From the NCBI RefSeq assembly GCF_030538595.1, contig NZ_JAUNTS010000001.1:172200-236199 (forward strand): a stretch of DNA of 64,000 nt. The letters run 5' to 3'. The position numbers were made by a program, and so were the translations under genes. Below are positions 9,478 to 18,287 of the stretch, piece by piece. The notes below the pieces were generated by a model that was not told the DNA's origin, searched no databases, and saw only the letters and a program-made list of their open reading frames with translations. Positions within the stretch are counted from its first letter, which is position 1. Each line of letters starts with the position of its first letter. The stretch comes from Kocuria sp. GTDB lineage: Bacteria; Actinomycetota; Actinomycetes; Actinomycetales; Micrococcaceae.

Positions 9478-9507
9478 CAGTCACGGGCTCAGGTGTACCC
9501 GTGACTG
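9478..9507. terminator. inverted repeat downstream of the GNAT gene
   Basis: cagtcacggg and cccgtgactg form a perfect 10-bp stem with a 10-nt loop in the 283-bp gap between the leftward GNAT gene and the next leftward gene. No T-run follows. The rest of this gap shows no convincing gene. Confidence 0.45.
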
Positions 9508-9738
9508 GTTGTGTAGAGAATGCTCGACGTTGGTGGGAAGTGGACCCGGAGTGATGCCCGCACAGCACAGCAAGCTGGCTGCCGGTATCACCGGATCGGG
9601 GACAACTTTAGCGGAGAATCACACGCGTGTAATGCTGGCTGACAGGTGTGTCCGCACTGAACCCCATCAGGCCGCCGTCGTGGTTCCTGCATGGCCCGTA
9701 TCTGAGCGCTCCCGGAGACTTCGCGGCACGGTCACAGG

Positions 9739-10377
9739 TCAGCCCGAGTGCACCGTAATTCCCGTATCCGTTCCGGTGAATGGACGCACCAGACCATGTG
9801 GCACCTCCGGAGCCGTGAGCGCAAAACACCGGTGGTCCGCCCACCGTCCGGCAATGTGCAGATAGTCCTTGGCGTACCCCTCTTCCCGGAATCCCAGCTT
9901 CTCCACCACCCTCAGAGAGGCCGTGTTCTCCGGGCGAATGTTGATCTGCATCCGGTGCAGGGCCCTGTGGTGAAAGCAATAATCGGTGGCCATGGCAACC
10001 GCCATGGGAGTGATTCCCCGCCCGGCCTCCCGGCCATCCACCCAGTACCCCACGGTGGCTGAGCGGAAAGCTCCCAGGATGATTGAACTCACGGTCAGCT
10101 GCCCCACCATCCGATAGGTGTCATCCGTAGCGGTTCGTTCGGTGATCAACCACGGCAGACAGTGCCCAGCCCGGGCATCCCGGTGCTGTTCACGAACGAA
10201 CCGTCTGAACGACGGCAGCCGTTCAGACGGTTCAGGTTGGGAGCCCTCCCAGGGCGCCAACCAGTCCCGGTTGTGCCACCGCACCGCATCCCATTCGGCG
10301 CGGTCACGCAGGTGCATGGGCCGCAGTAGCAGGTCTCCCCAGGACAAGCTGACGGGCCAAACGGCCCCCACGGTCAC
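9739..10377 (-). CDS. GNAT-family N-acetyltransferase (RimJ/RimL-like)
   Basis: 212 aa. The RimJ/RimL-type pattern is clear: LLLRPMHLRDRAEWDAVR at the N-terminus, a central beta-strand block ending GYWVDGREAGRGI (acetyl-CoA pyrophosphate loop), HRMQINIRPENTASLRVVEKLGFREEGY, and a terminal strand. This family acetylates N-terminal amines of ribosomal proteins or small molecules; the substrate here is unknown. The best start is GTG at 10377, which overlaps the galU stop as GTGA, so translation is probably coupled to galU. A longer reading from 10413 would overlap galU further and has no support. Confidence 0.85.
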   Translation of the reverse strand: MTVGAVWPVSLSWGDLLLRPMHLRDRAEWDAVRWHNRDWLAPWEGSQPEPSERLPSFRRFVREQHRDARAGHCLPWLITERTATDDTYRMVGQLTVSSIILGAFRSATVGYWVDGREAGRGITPMAVAMATDYCFHHRALHRMQINIRPENTASLRVVEKLGFREEGYAKDYLHIAGRWADHRCFALTAPEVPHGLVRPFTGTDTGITVHSG

Positions 10378-11288
10378 TTGGAGTCGAGCCCTTCCACAAA
10401 CTCCACCAACCACTCGCGCAGGTCAGGACCAAGGTCCTCGCGCTCGGAGGCAATGGTGATGTTGGCCTTGAGGTAGGAGAGCTTGTCTCCGGTGTCATAG
10501 CGGCGGCCGCGGAAAATCACGCCGTACACCCCACCGCCTTCACCGTCGCGGGCGGCCAGTTCCTGCAGAGCATCGGTCAACTGAATCTCGTCACCGGCGC
10601 CGGGTTCGGTGTGCTCCAGGACTTCAAAAACATCCGGGTGCAGGACGTAGCGGCCAATGATGGCCAAGTTGGACGGTGCTTCCTCGGCCTTGGGCTTTTC
10701 CACCAGGCGATTGACTTTGACGTAATCCTGGCCCTCCACCGGGGTCACGTCCGCACAGCCGTAGGCGCTGATGGCCTCCGGGGCAACTTCCATCAGTGCA
10801 ATCACGGTGGCGCCGGTGGACTCCTGAACGTCAATCATCTCGGAGAGCAGGGTCTCCTTCTCGTCGATCAAGTCATCACCGAGCAGAACGGCGAATGGCT
10901 CCTGGCCCACGTGCGTCTTGGCACGCAGCACAGCGTGGCCCAAGCCCTTGGGGTCTCCCTGACGCAGGTAGTGCAGATCCCCCAGGTCGGAGGCGTGCTG
11001 CACGGCCTCCAGCAGCTTGTGCTTGCCGGATGCCTCCAGCTGATGCTCCAGCGACGGAATGCGGTCAAAGTGGTCTTCCAACGCACGCTTGGAGCGGCCC
11101 GTGATCACCAGCAGGTCATCCAGCCCTGCATCCACGGCTTCCTGCACCACGTACTGGATGGCCGGACGATCCACCACTGGCAGCATCTCCTTGGGAGTGG
11201 CCTTGGTGGCGGGCAAAAAGCGCGTACCCAACCCGGCAGCGGGCAGGACGGCTTTCCGAACGGGGTGCTTCACGTTTTCATGGGTCAT
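10374..11288 (-). CDS. galU: UTP--glucose-1-phosphate uridylyltransferase
   Basis: 304 aa, normal length. Makes UDP-glucose from UTP and glucose-1-phosphate. The nucleotide-binding signature GLGTRFLPATKATPKEMLP lies at residues about 19-38, with VEKPK and the later GDDLI and DTGDKLSYL segments as in bacterial GalU. It appears leaderless: TATTCT lies exactly 7 nt before the ATG. The coupled GNAT gene follows with a 4-bp overlap. UDP-glucose supplies envelope glycan and related pathways. Confidence 0.95.
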   Translation of the reverse strand: MTHENVKHPVRKAVLPAAGLGTRFLPATKATPKEMLPVVDRPAIQYVVQEAVDAGLDDLLVITGRSKRALEDHFDRIPSLEHQLEASGKHKLLEAVQHASDLGDLHYLRQGDPKGLGHAVLRAKTHVGQEPFAVLLGDDLIDEKETLLSEMIDVQESTGATVIALMEVAPEAISAYGCADVTPVEGQDYVKVNRLVEKPKAEEAPSNLAIIGRYVLHPDVFEVLEHTEPGAGDEIQLTDALQELAARDGEGGGVYGVIFRGRRYDTGDKLSYLKANITIASEREDLGPDLREWLVEFVEGLDSK

Positions 11289-11295
11289 GGGCCTG

Positions 11296-11301
11296 AGAAT
11301 A
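11296..11301 (-). promoter_or_regulatory. leaderless-type -10 of galU
   Basis: TATTCT on the minus strand ends 7 nt before the ATG, so transcription should begin at or next to the start codon. Confidence 0.5.
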
Positions 11302-11504
11302 TCGGAGATGCACCCCTATCCGAGCGTGCGCTGTGTCTCTGTCACCACGGGACGGCCTACAAGTCGGCAACGGACACTGAGATCACCCCCACGCACTGAG
11401 CAAGCCTGCTAGCACCAGAGGACAGTCGACGTGAGCCAGAACGCACCAACCGGTGGCGTCACGTCAACCACACTGGGGACGAATCGGAATGGAATATTGA
11501 GTTC

Positions 11505-12137
11505 ATGAACGTACATCTTGACGCCGATGACCCCAAGAGGGCCTTGCGCCGCAGGCTTCAGGCTCTGCGTCACGCTCTCACACCGGCGTTTCGCAGACGG
11601 GCCGAGGTTGGATTCGATCAGGCGTTGGCCCACCTGGCACAGTCCCACCCCACCGGTGCCGTACTGGCTTATCTTCCGAGCGCCGTCGAGCCACCGTTAC
11701 GCCCTGCCCTGGAACGCCTGACTTCCACCCGGGACGTGTGGTTGCCCGTGACCGGTCCCCAGCGCAGGCTGACCTGGGTCAGGTGGCAGTCACAGACTCA
11801 ATTCGCTCCCAGCGGTCCCGGCGGGCTCCTCCAACCGACTGGACCCGCACACCCAGCACCCCGGGACATCGGCATGATCCTGGTTCCTTGCTTGGCTCTG
11901 GACGACGACGGCCTGCGGCTGGGCATGGGCGGAGGGTTCTATGACACCTTCCTGGCCACCGTGGATGCCGAGATTCCGCGCGCCGGATGCGTATTTGCCC
12001 GTGAGATCTTGCCCGCGGGCAAAGTTCCCGCTGACCCGTGGGATGTCAGACTGCCGATGGCGCTGACCGAGCGCGGGCTACGCCGTCTGCCTGGGTTCCA
12101 GGCTGGCTGTCCAGCCCCACCGTCCGGCATAGAATGA
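11505..12137 (+). CDS. 5-formyltetrahydrofolate cyclo-ligase family protein
   Basis: 210 aa. ATP-dependent conversion of 5-formyl-THF to 5,10-methenyl-THF in folate recycling. The C-terminal signature is clear: a hydrophobic strand then LVPCLALDDDGLRLGMGGGFYDTFL, the GxGxGFYD-type loop, near residues 125-150; the N-terminal LRRRLQALRHAL helix is also typical. The start ATG at 11505 lacks a strong ribosome site. The divergent 216-bp gap to galU contains the galU promoter and nothing else I recognise. Confidence 0.88.
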   Translation: MNVHLDADDPKRALRRRLQALRHALTPAFRRRAEVGFDQALAHLAQSHPTGAVLAYLPSAVEPPLRPALERLTSTRDVWLPVTGPQRRLTWVRWQSQTQFAPSGPGGLLQPTGPAHPAPRDIGMILVPCLALDDDGLRLGMGGGFYDTFLATVDAEIPRAGCVFAREILPAGKVPADPWDVRLPMALTERGLRRLPGFQAGCPAPPSGIE

Positions 12138-12237
12138 CCAGTCGATATTCCGGCCACTGCGCAGGTGAGCCCTGCGGCACATGTGCCGCCCGTGGACCAT
12201 CTGCTGTGGTCACCCCGTCCTCAATCAGGAGTTCTCA

Positions 12238-12627
12238 GTGCCCGTTTACGCCTATAAATGCAAGGACTGCGGCCATCAGTTCGATGTCCGGCAGTCCTTT
12301 TCGGATGAGCCCCTGAAACTCTGTCCGGAGTGCGGCGGCACGTTGCGCAAGCAGTTCAATTCAGTGGGTGTGGTGTTCAAAGGCTCCGGGTTCTACCGCA
12401 ATGATGCACGCCAAGGATCGGGCAGTTCCGGTGGCTCGACTCAGACCGGAGCCAAGGACGCCGCTGATTCCGGCAGCTCCGGCAAGGCTGCAACCTCCGG
12501 CACCAGCGGCTCGTCCGGCGCGGACTCAGCCTCATCGGGTACCAACGGCGCTACAGGCTCCGGGCAGAAATCTGCCTCCACGCCTTCGGGTTCCAACTCG
12601 TCAGGTTCCGCGAACAGCACTTCCTGA
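12238..12627 (+). CDS. FmdB-family zinc ribbon protein
   Basis: 129 aa. The first 60 residues form the FmdB zinc ribbon with two CxxC knuckles (YKCKDCG and LCPECGG) followed by FKGSGFY. The rest is a low-complexity Ser/Gly/Thr-rich tail typical of the family. Start is GTG at 12238, 6 nt after AGGAG; a longer reading from 12181 is not needed. Members are often annotated as regulatory but the function is unproven. It lies between the cyclo-ligase and SAF genes on the same strand, an arrangement that fits a housekeeping unit. Confidence 0.85.
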   Translation: MPVYAYKCKDCGHQFDVRQSFSDEPLKLCPECGGTLRKQFNSVGVVFKGSGFYRNDARQGSGSSGGSTQTGAKDAADSGSSGKAATSGTSGSSGADSASSGTNGATGSGQKSASTPSGSNSSGSANSTS

Positions 12628-12766
12628 CGGCTGACGTGGGCATCCCAGACCCGGGCGGCTACAGCCTCCCGTACCGATGTCTCCACAGCTTGGGCTGACA
12701 CGGACAAAACTTCCTCAGTCATCCACAGATTCCGGTTTGCCCTGGTGGCGGTGTGCGGAGACTGTT

Positions 12767-12772
12767 TAGCGT
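12767..12772 (+). promoter_or_regulatory. leaderless-type -10 of the SAF gene
   Basis: TAGCGT ends 6 nt before the ATG at 12779 with no ribosome site present. Confidence 0.5.
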
Positions 12773-12778
12773 CAGGTC

Positions 12779-13651
12779 ATGCGGCTCTTTGGTTCATCTG
12801 ATTCACCTTCTGCGGTCCGCGGACGCACCGCCTCACCTCGGACACGCTCTGCCCGCGGACGTGGACATTCCCGGCCCAGAAGGTTGCGTCCCACGCGGCC
12901 CAGCTACCCGTTGGCATTGCAGTTACGGACGGCGATTTCGCGCAAACGTCGGTTGGTTGCAGCCGCGCTGATCAGCATTGCTGCCGCCATTGTGGTGCTC
13001 CAGATCAGTCCAGGGGAGCGGGAGACTGTCCCCGTGGTGGTTGCCGCCAAATCCTTGGGCGCGGGAACGGTGCTGTCTGCCGGTGATCTCACTGTTGCCC
13101 AGTACCCGGTGGCCTTGGCTCCGGCCGGCCATGCGGACCCACCACCGGACCCCACCACAACAACCACAGCTGACACGGTGGACTTGGCGGCCTCAGCAAC
13201 CACACCGGAGTACCGCCGCGATCCATCACCTGGCCGGATTGAGGACTGGGCGGGGCGCACCCTCTCAACAGCCGTGGTGGAAGGTCAGCCCCTCACGGTT
13301 TCCAGCGTGGTCGGTCCTGATCTGTTGGCGGGCCAGCCCGCCGGGACCACCGCGGTGACCATACGGGTGGCTGACCCCGGTGCCTTGACCCATGTGCGTC
13401 CGGGCCAGGGGGTGGACCTTGTGCAACGCTCCGGGAGTGCCACCGATTCACAGCCGCGGGATCGGGTGGTGGCACGTGACGTCACGGTGTTGTGGGTGGC
13501 TGATCCGGTGGAGCCCAGCGGCGGTCTGTTGTCTTCGTCAACTGGTGGGTCCGATCAAGACCTCTTGGTGGTGGGCACCGATGCGCACACCGCACAGAAC
13601 ATTGCGGCCAGTGACAGCCAGGCGTTGGTTCCCGTTCTTGTAGCCCGCTGA
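12779..13651 (+). CDS. SAF-domain (CpaB/RcpC-like) membrane-anchored protein
   Basis: 290 aa. An Arg-rich cytoplasmic leader (1-58) precedes one transmembrane helix (about 59-76) and an extracellular SAF domain beginning VPVVVAAKSLGAGTVLSAGDL, the pattern seen in Flp pilus assembly protein CpaB. A Pro/Thr-rich insertion around residues 115-140 interrupts it. No other tad/flp pilus genes are nearby, so the role may be unrelated to pili. The gene appears leaderless from the ATG at 12779. Confidence 0.75.
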   Translation: MRLFGSSDSPSAVRGRTASPRTRSARGRGHSRPRRLRPTRPSYPLALQLRTAISRKRRLVAAALISIAAAIVVLQISPGERETVPVVVAAKSLGAGTVLSAGDLTVAQYPVALAPAGHADPPPDPTTTTTADTVDLAASATTPEYRRDPSPGRIEDWAGRTLSTAVVEGQPLTVSSVVGPDLLAGQPAGTTAVTIRVADPGALTHVRPGQGVDLVQRSGSATDSQPRDRVVARDVTVLWVADPVEPSGGLLSSSTGGSDQDLLVVGTDAHTAQNIAASDSQALVPVLVAR

Positions 13652-13688
13652 GCTCCAACGGGCTATCTGCACTCCATCACGCGGTGGA

Positions 13689-14003
13689 TCATCCCCAGTG
13701 GGGAGGTTTCTGGGAGCGCAACCACTCCGCCCGGGACTCAGCGTGGTTCTGGCCAGCTGAGGGGTGGTCTCCCCCATGCTCCGGGGTGGTCAAGCCCGCC
13801 CACTGAGGTTCGCGCTGCACGGGGATTCCAGTGGGCCCCTGTTCACCAGCTTGCTCACCGACTTGCTCACCGACCTGGCTCTCCCGCCGATCCACCGGCG
13901 CGGGAGTCCCTCCCGTGGCTCGGCGCGACCCTTTCGGTCGGCGCACCGGTGACGGTTTCTGCCCGCCTAAGGATTTTTGCCCGGAGCTTTGCTCAGGACA
14001 CAT
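13689..14003 (-). CDS. small ORF coupled to the helicase-like gene, possible detached C-terminal tail
   Basis: 104 aa reading starting ATG at 14003, overlapping the upstream gene's stop as TGATG. The composition is Pro/Gly/Gln-rich with a short GEQ repeat encoded by a tandem 12-bp repeat near 13850-13878. The C-terminus RAEWLRSQKPPHWG resembles, from memory, the last residues of full-length relatives of the upstream protein. It may be a reinitiated separate product, a tail detached by a one-base shift, or no gene at all. No independent ribosome site was seen. Confidence 0.4.
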   Translation of the reverse strand: MCPEQSSGQKSLGGQKPSPVRRPKGSRRATGGTPAPVDRRESQVGEQVGEQAGEQGPTGIPVQREPQWAGLTTPEHGGDHPSAGQNHAESRAEWLRSQKPPHWG

Positions 14004-17000
14004 CACACTTCCTGCCCGTCGGTCCGCTCCACGCGATGAGCAGTGTGCGGTCCATCCGTGGAGGCAGTGTCGCTGGGCAGCCCAAGGTATCGGCGGATCA
14101 ATTCAGCCACGGTGTCCGGATCAGTGAACACCTCAATGGTCCACAAGGTCAGGTAGTTCCAGCCCGCTCGTTCCAGGCTTTGCGGGCGTAACCGCGCCCG
14201 TTCGCGCACGGAAATCTGCGCCGAGGCCTCTGATCCATCAGATTCCACGGCCACGGGAATCCGCAGCGGATCACCTTCGGGACGCCGTCGCCGGTTCACC
14301 ACTGCCCCGGCGGCCATGGATTCTGCGGATTCGGACCAGGCCACCAGATCAATCTTGTCCTGGAAGTGATGACGGACCACGGCTCCGCGCTGGACCAATC
14401 TGCGGGAGAGGTCTTGCACCAGAGCATCTTCATGGACGGCGGCGTCGGCAAGTTCCATGGGGTCGTGCACCACGGCGCGGGGTTGCTCCTGCGCCGGCTG
14501 GTGGTCATCTGACGTGTCTGTGACCGGATGGGTCACATCCGCAGTTTCCTGATCCCGTTCGGACCGGGTCTCCTCCGGCGCGGAGGGCCGACGGCTGATC
14601 GTGGGTTCATCGGAATCGGAGTCACGGACCAGTGACAGCACGGGCCGCCCCGTGGGACCGGTGGCTGCGACCTCGGCCTGGTATGCAGCCGGTGGCACTG
14701 CGGGGTCGTCATCCGGCGAGATGTCCTCACCGCGTACGGCAGCACTCTGAGCGGCGTTGCTTGGGGTGAGGTTCGGTGCGGCGTCGTCGTCGGTCTCGGG
14801 CTCTTCCTGCGGCGCCACCAAGGGTGCCAATGCCACCGCTTCCCGGACATAACCGGCCTCTTCCAGACGGTGTAGGAGCCGGTGAAAGTCGCGTGCTCCG
14901 TGCTGGAGCGAAAGCCCGTCAAGGTCCTCGGGACGAACGGAGGAAACCACCAATGTCTGGTGGCGCGCCCGGGTCATCCCCAGCACAAAGTTCTGGCGTC
15001 CTTGGCGTTGGGAGAGCTCGCCAAAATGCGGGCGTACCTGGCCATCTTCCGTCCGGCCGAAACCCAAACTGAAGATGATCGTGTCCCGCTGCAATCCAAC
15101 GGCACGGTGCAGATCCACCACGCGGAAGGACTCGGGTCCGGCTTTGAAAAACTCCGCGGCCTCCGGGCGCTGGTCCAGGACGGCCCGGATCCCCTGCGCC
15201 AACCGGCTGGCGTGAACAGCGCTGGGGGTCACCACGGCCAAAGAGCGCTGCGGTGTGCTTTCAGCGTGCCGTAGTACCAGCTGGATCACGCGACGGACCT
15301 CCGCGTTGGGCGACTGCACGCCCTCACGGCCTGCCGTTTCTACGCCCACACCGTCCTCCACGTACTCCACCTGCATGGTGGGGGTTCCGCCGATCACAGC
15401 AGAAGCGGTGGGCATCAGAGTCAGCCGGGAATCATAAAAGTCATGGTTGAGCTGATCGAACAGCTCGCCATCCATCTCCCGGTACAGCGTGGTGAGGACA
15501 CGTTCCGGGACCACCCGCGCCATGGCGTCATAGGCTGATTCAACCTCAGCCGTCGCCGGACGCTGGGCAGCGGTGGAAGTCATGGGCGCCACTGTGAACG
15601 GCTGCGGCACACCCAGGGCGGGATCACCGAACACCACCACCTGCTCAGCCCGTGTCACGGCGGGCAACACGGCGGCCAGGGGCGAGGACTCACCGTCCAA
15701 GACCACCACGGCATCCACCTCCGTGTCCTCCGGAAGGGCGGCGGAAAGCACCAGGGGGCTGGCTGTCCACACCGGAACCAGGGAACCGACCAGAGGGTGG
15801 CACGCACGCAACAGTTGGTGGAGGGGTGCGGAACCGTGGCGGAGCATGTCCCGCAGCTGTCCCGCAGCTTCCGGGTTGTCACCCGTTGCCCGGTGCCACC
15901 GCTTGGCCAAGGACCACTCCAGACGGGAAGGCCCGGAGGAGATGTGAGCCCAGTCGGCCCGCCGGAACTGCTGTTCGGCCGCCCGCAGGGATGGGCCGTC
16001 TGTCATGGGCAGGAAGTCATCTCCGGAGACCATGGCTTCCAGAATCGACTGCCACCAGGCAAGATCAAATTCCTGGGAGACCTTGTCCCGCGGGGTGCGG
16101 TGTTTGACCAGATTGTCAATGAATTCCCCCAGACCGCGATCCCGTAAACCCTCCAACAACAGGATGCGCTCGGGGATGGTGGCCAGATTGTCCTCGTCAT
16201 CAATCAGATCATTGAGAACTTCCCGCAGGGCAGAGGCCTCCCGGTCCATCAGTCCACGGCCAGTCTCCGAACCCTCCAGGGCAACGGCCAGACCCTCCAA
16301 ATCCTGCATGAACCGGGCGTGAACTGCTGCAATGCTGTCAATGTCTGCGGAGACGCTGGGGTGTTCCAGGGTGGATGACCAGGAACGCCAACGGTCCCGT
16401 TCCGACTGCACCTTGACCAGCGCCGAGTGCAGATCCGGCAGGTGCACGCCGGGACGGATGTACTCTTTGGCGGCTTTGCGCAAGCGCGAGCGCTGCAATC
16501 CGGACATGGCAATGGCGTGGTCTTTCCGCCATGAAGAACCTGCGGTGGCCGCAATCAGATCCGTGACCGGGCGGTCAAAGATGTCCGGGGTGAAGCGTTT
16601 GAGGGAATCCCTGACCTCCTGCAGCAATCGCAGCTGTTGACCCCATTCGGGGACGGTGGCAGCGGGTGGGAGGTCGGAGACAGCCAGGACCTTGCGCATG
16701 CCGGTTTCCAGGGTGGTCAGCTCCAACAGGAGAGATTGGGCAAGGTGGCGGGCCTGCTTGGTCTCTTCCTCATTGATCAGCCGCGCACCCTCCCACGGGC
16801 CTTCCAGGGTGCTGGCCTCAAAGGCGCCCAGTTCTGCGGCACGTTCCAGCTGCCGGGTGATCTCCTGGCGGTGGGCGGAAGCATCCAACACCCCGCGCGA
16901 AAAGCGCACCTTGGTGCGGGGACCATCAGGCCGAGAGGTCAGATCGGCCAGAGCCTGCATGGCTTGGTAAGGGGATGCTCCCCAGCGGTTGCGGTGGGCG

Positions 17001-18253
17001 TGCAGTGACTCCATGTGCCCGGCCAGCTTGGCCCGGGTGGAACGCAACTGATCATGCAGGGCACCCAGATCAGGTTCCTCAGCACGTTCATTGCGGGTGA
17101 TGGCGGCAATCAGCTGTTGAGCCACGTCCTCACCGGTCAGATGGCTGCCCAGTTTCAGCACGGTGGAACTCAAACCCAGCATCTCGAACCCGCGGTGGAA
17201 GTCCGCCAACGTGGCTCGCCGTTCTGCAAGCACCAGGACGGAACGCCCCTGCGCCACCAGGGCCCCCACGGTGTTGACGGCCGTGGCAATCTGGCCGGTA
17301 CCGGGTGCTGCTTTGACCACAAAGGAATGGCCCTCCGTGGCCAGATCCACCACGTCCTGTTGGGAGCTGTCTGCATCCAGCAACAGCAGTTCGTCCTGGG
17401 GGTCGCGGTGATCAAGCGGTGCCGCCGTGGAATGAATGGGCTGCACCTGGGCCACCGGGGCGCCGGATTCTTTGAGCCGTGCCAGATCTTTGACCAGCTC
17501 GCTGCGGGCCGGCACTTGATCGTCGCTGGGACGGTCATGCAGATCGGCAAAGGTGGAGACCAACAAACGGTGTTCCACGTGCATCCCGGGCACATGCGCC
17601 GCTACGGCACGCAGGGTCTCCAGCACGGGGGCTGGGTCCAATCGCCTTGTGCCGTAAGCCAGGCGGGCAAGCTCCCCGGTGCTGAGGTCGACGTCGTGAT
17701 CCGCCAGCAGACGCCGCACCAATGCGGGGTTCAGACGCGCGGGCCCCACCAGTTGAAGGTCAAAATCGCCGTGATCGGCCCGGGGCTTGATGGTGACCGG
17801 CGCCAACAGCACGGGGGCAATGAAGCGCTTTTCCCCGCTGAGGCTCCCGCCTCCCTGACCTGCCATGGAGCCCTTGGGGCCTTTGCCCGCAGGCCCCTGG
17901 TACAGCCACGACGCCGTTCCGGCCGCCAGATAGGCAGCGTCCAGCCCGTGCTGTGTGGACAGTTCATGGACCTTGGTCCGTAGGGCCTGCGCCGCCGTGG
18001 CGGCCCGGGAGAACTCTTGCGGCTCACGCAGGATGGTGGACAGCCGGGTGGGGCGACCCATCAACAGCTGCGCCTGACCGGAGGAATTGGCCTCCGTGAG
18101 GTCAATGCAGACGTTGTCCACCTTGTTGAAATCCAGCAGGGTGTCCGGACCCGTGTACGCATCCATCTGCCGAGTCCAGGCATGGAGAGAGACGGTGCCC
18201 TGGGTGACGGGCGTGGTGGACGAGGGGGACAATGCTTCTCCTGATGAATTCAT
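14003..18253 (-). CDS. SF1 helicase-like protein with C-terminal nuclease-like domain, degenerate ATPase motifs
   Basis: 1416 aa, COG1112-like layout: N-terminal DUF4011-type region (1-250), helicase core (about 290-1130), and a PD-(D/E)xK-type, MTES_1575-like domain (about 1270-1385) with IDLVA, PVAVESDG, RERARLRPQSLERAGW. The Walker A position reads AAPGTGQIATA, lacking the usual GK[ST]; the Walker B position reads VVVLDGES. Motifs near the end of the core (IIFSLGFGRT, VLGMTRARH) are kept. ATP hydrolysis is therefore doubtful, unless the subfamily uses Gln here. A disordered acidic linker joins core and nuclease-like domains. An alternative start is TTG at 18232, 5 nt after AGGAG. It lies directly downstream of guaA. 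Confidence 0.8.
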   Translation of the reverse strand: MNSSGEALSPSSTTPVTQGTVSLHAWTRQMDAYTGPDTLLDFNKVDNVCIDLTEANSSGQAQLLMGRPTRLSTILREPQEFSRAATAAQALRTKVHELSTQHGLDAAYLAAGTASWLYQGPAGKGPKGSMAGQGGGSLSGEKRFIAPVLLAPVTIKPRADHGDFDLQLVGPARLNPALVRRLLADHDVDLSTGELARLAYGTRRLDPAPVLETLRAVAAHVPGMHVEHRLLVSTFADLHDRPSDDQVPARSELVKDLARLKESGAPVAQVQPIHSTAAPLDHRDPQDELLLLDADSSQQDVVDLATEGHSFVVKAAPGTGQIATAVNTVGALVAQGRSVLVLAERRATLADFHRGFEMLGLSSTVLKLGSHLTGEDVAQQLIAAITRNERAEEPDLGALHDQLRSTRAKLAGHMESLHAHRNRWGASPYQAMQALADLTSRPDGPRTKVRFSRGVLDASAHRQEITRQLERAAELGAFEASTLEGPWEGARLINEEETKQARHLAQSLLLELTTLETGMRKVLAVSDLPPAATVPEWGQQLRLLQEVRDSLKRFTPDIFDRPVTDLIAATAGSSWRKDHAIAMSGLQRSRLRKAAKEYIRPGVHLPDLHSALVKVQSERDRWRSWSSTLEHPSVSADIDSIAAVHARFMQDLEGLAVALEGSETGRGLMDREASALREVLNDLIDDEDNLATIPERILLLEGLRDRGLGEFIDNLVKHRTPRDKVSQEFDLAWWQSILEAMVSGDDFLPMTDGPSLRAAEQQFRRADWAHISSGPSRLEWSLAKRWHRATGDNPEAAGQLRDMLRHGSAPLHQLLRACHPLVGSLVPVWTASPLVLSAALPEDTEVDAVVVLDGESSPLAAVLPAVTRAEQVVVFGDPALGVPQPFTVAPMTSTAAQRPATAEVESAYDAMARVVPERVLTTLYREMDGELFDQLNHDFYDSRLTLMPTASAVIGGTPTMQVEYVEDGVGVETAGREGVQSPNAEVRRVIQLVLRHAESTPQRSLAVVTPSAVHASRLAQGIRAVLDQRPEAAEFFKAGPESFRVVDLHRAVGLQRDTIIFSLGFGRTEDGQVRPHFGELSQRQGRQNFVLGMTRARHQTLVVSSVRPEDLDGLSLQHGARDFHRLLHRLEEAGYVREAVALAPLVAPQEEPETDDDAAPNLTPSNAAQSAAVRGEDISPDDDPAVPPAAYQAEVAATGPTGRPVLSLVRDSDSDEPTISRRPSAPEETRSERDQETADVTHPVTDTSDDHQPAQEQPRAVVHDPMELADAAVHEDALVQDLSRRLVQRGAVVRHHFQDKIDLVAWSESAESMAAGAVVNRRRRPEGDPLRIPVAVESDGSEASAQISVRERARLRPQSLERAGWNYLTLWTIEVFTDPDTVAELIRRYLGLPSDTASTDGPHTAHRVERTDGQEV

Positions 18254-18287
18254 TTGCGTGAGTCGTCAAGCGGGTGGGGTAACCGCG

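Noticed and set aside
12441..12722. 93-codon minus-strand reading opposite the fmdB 3' end
   Set aside because: Its first 35 residues look protein-like, but most of it mirrors the low-complexity Ser/Gly tail of FmdB and there is no convincing ribosome site.
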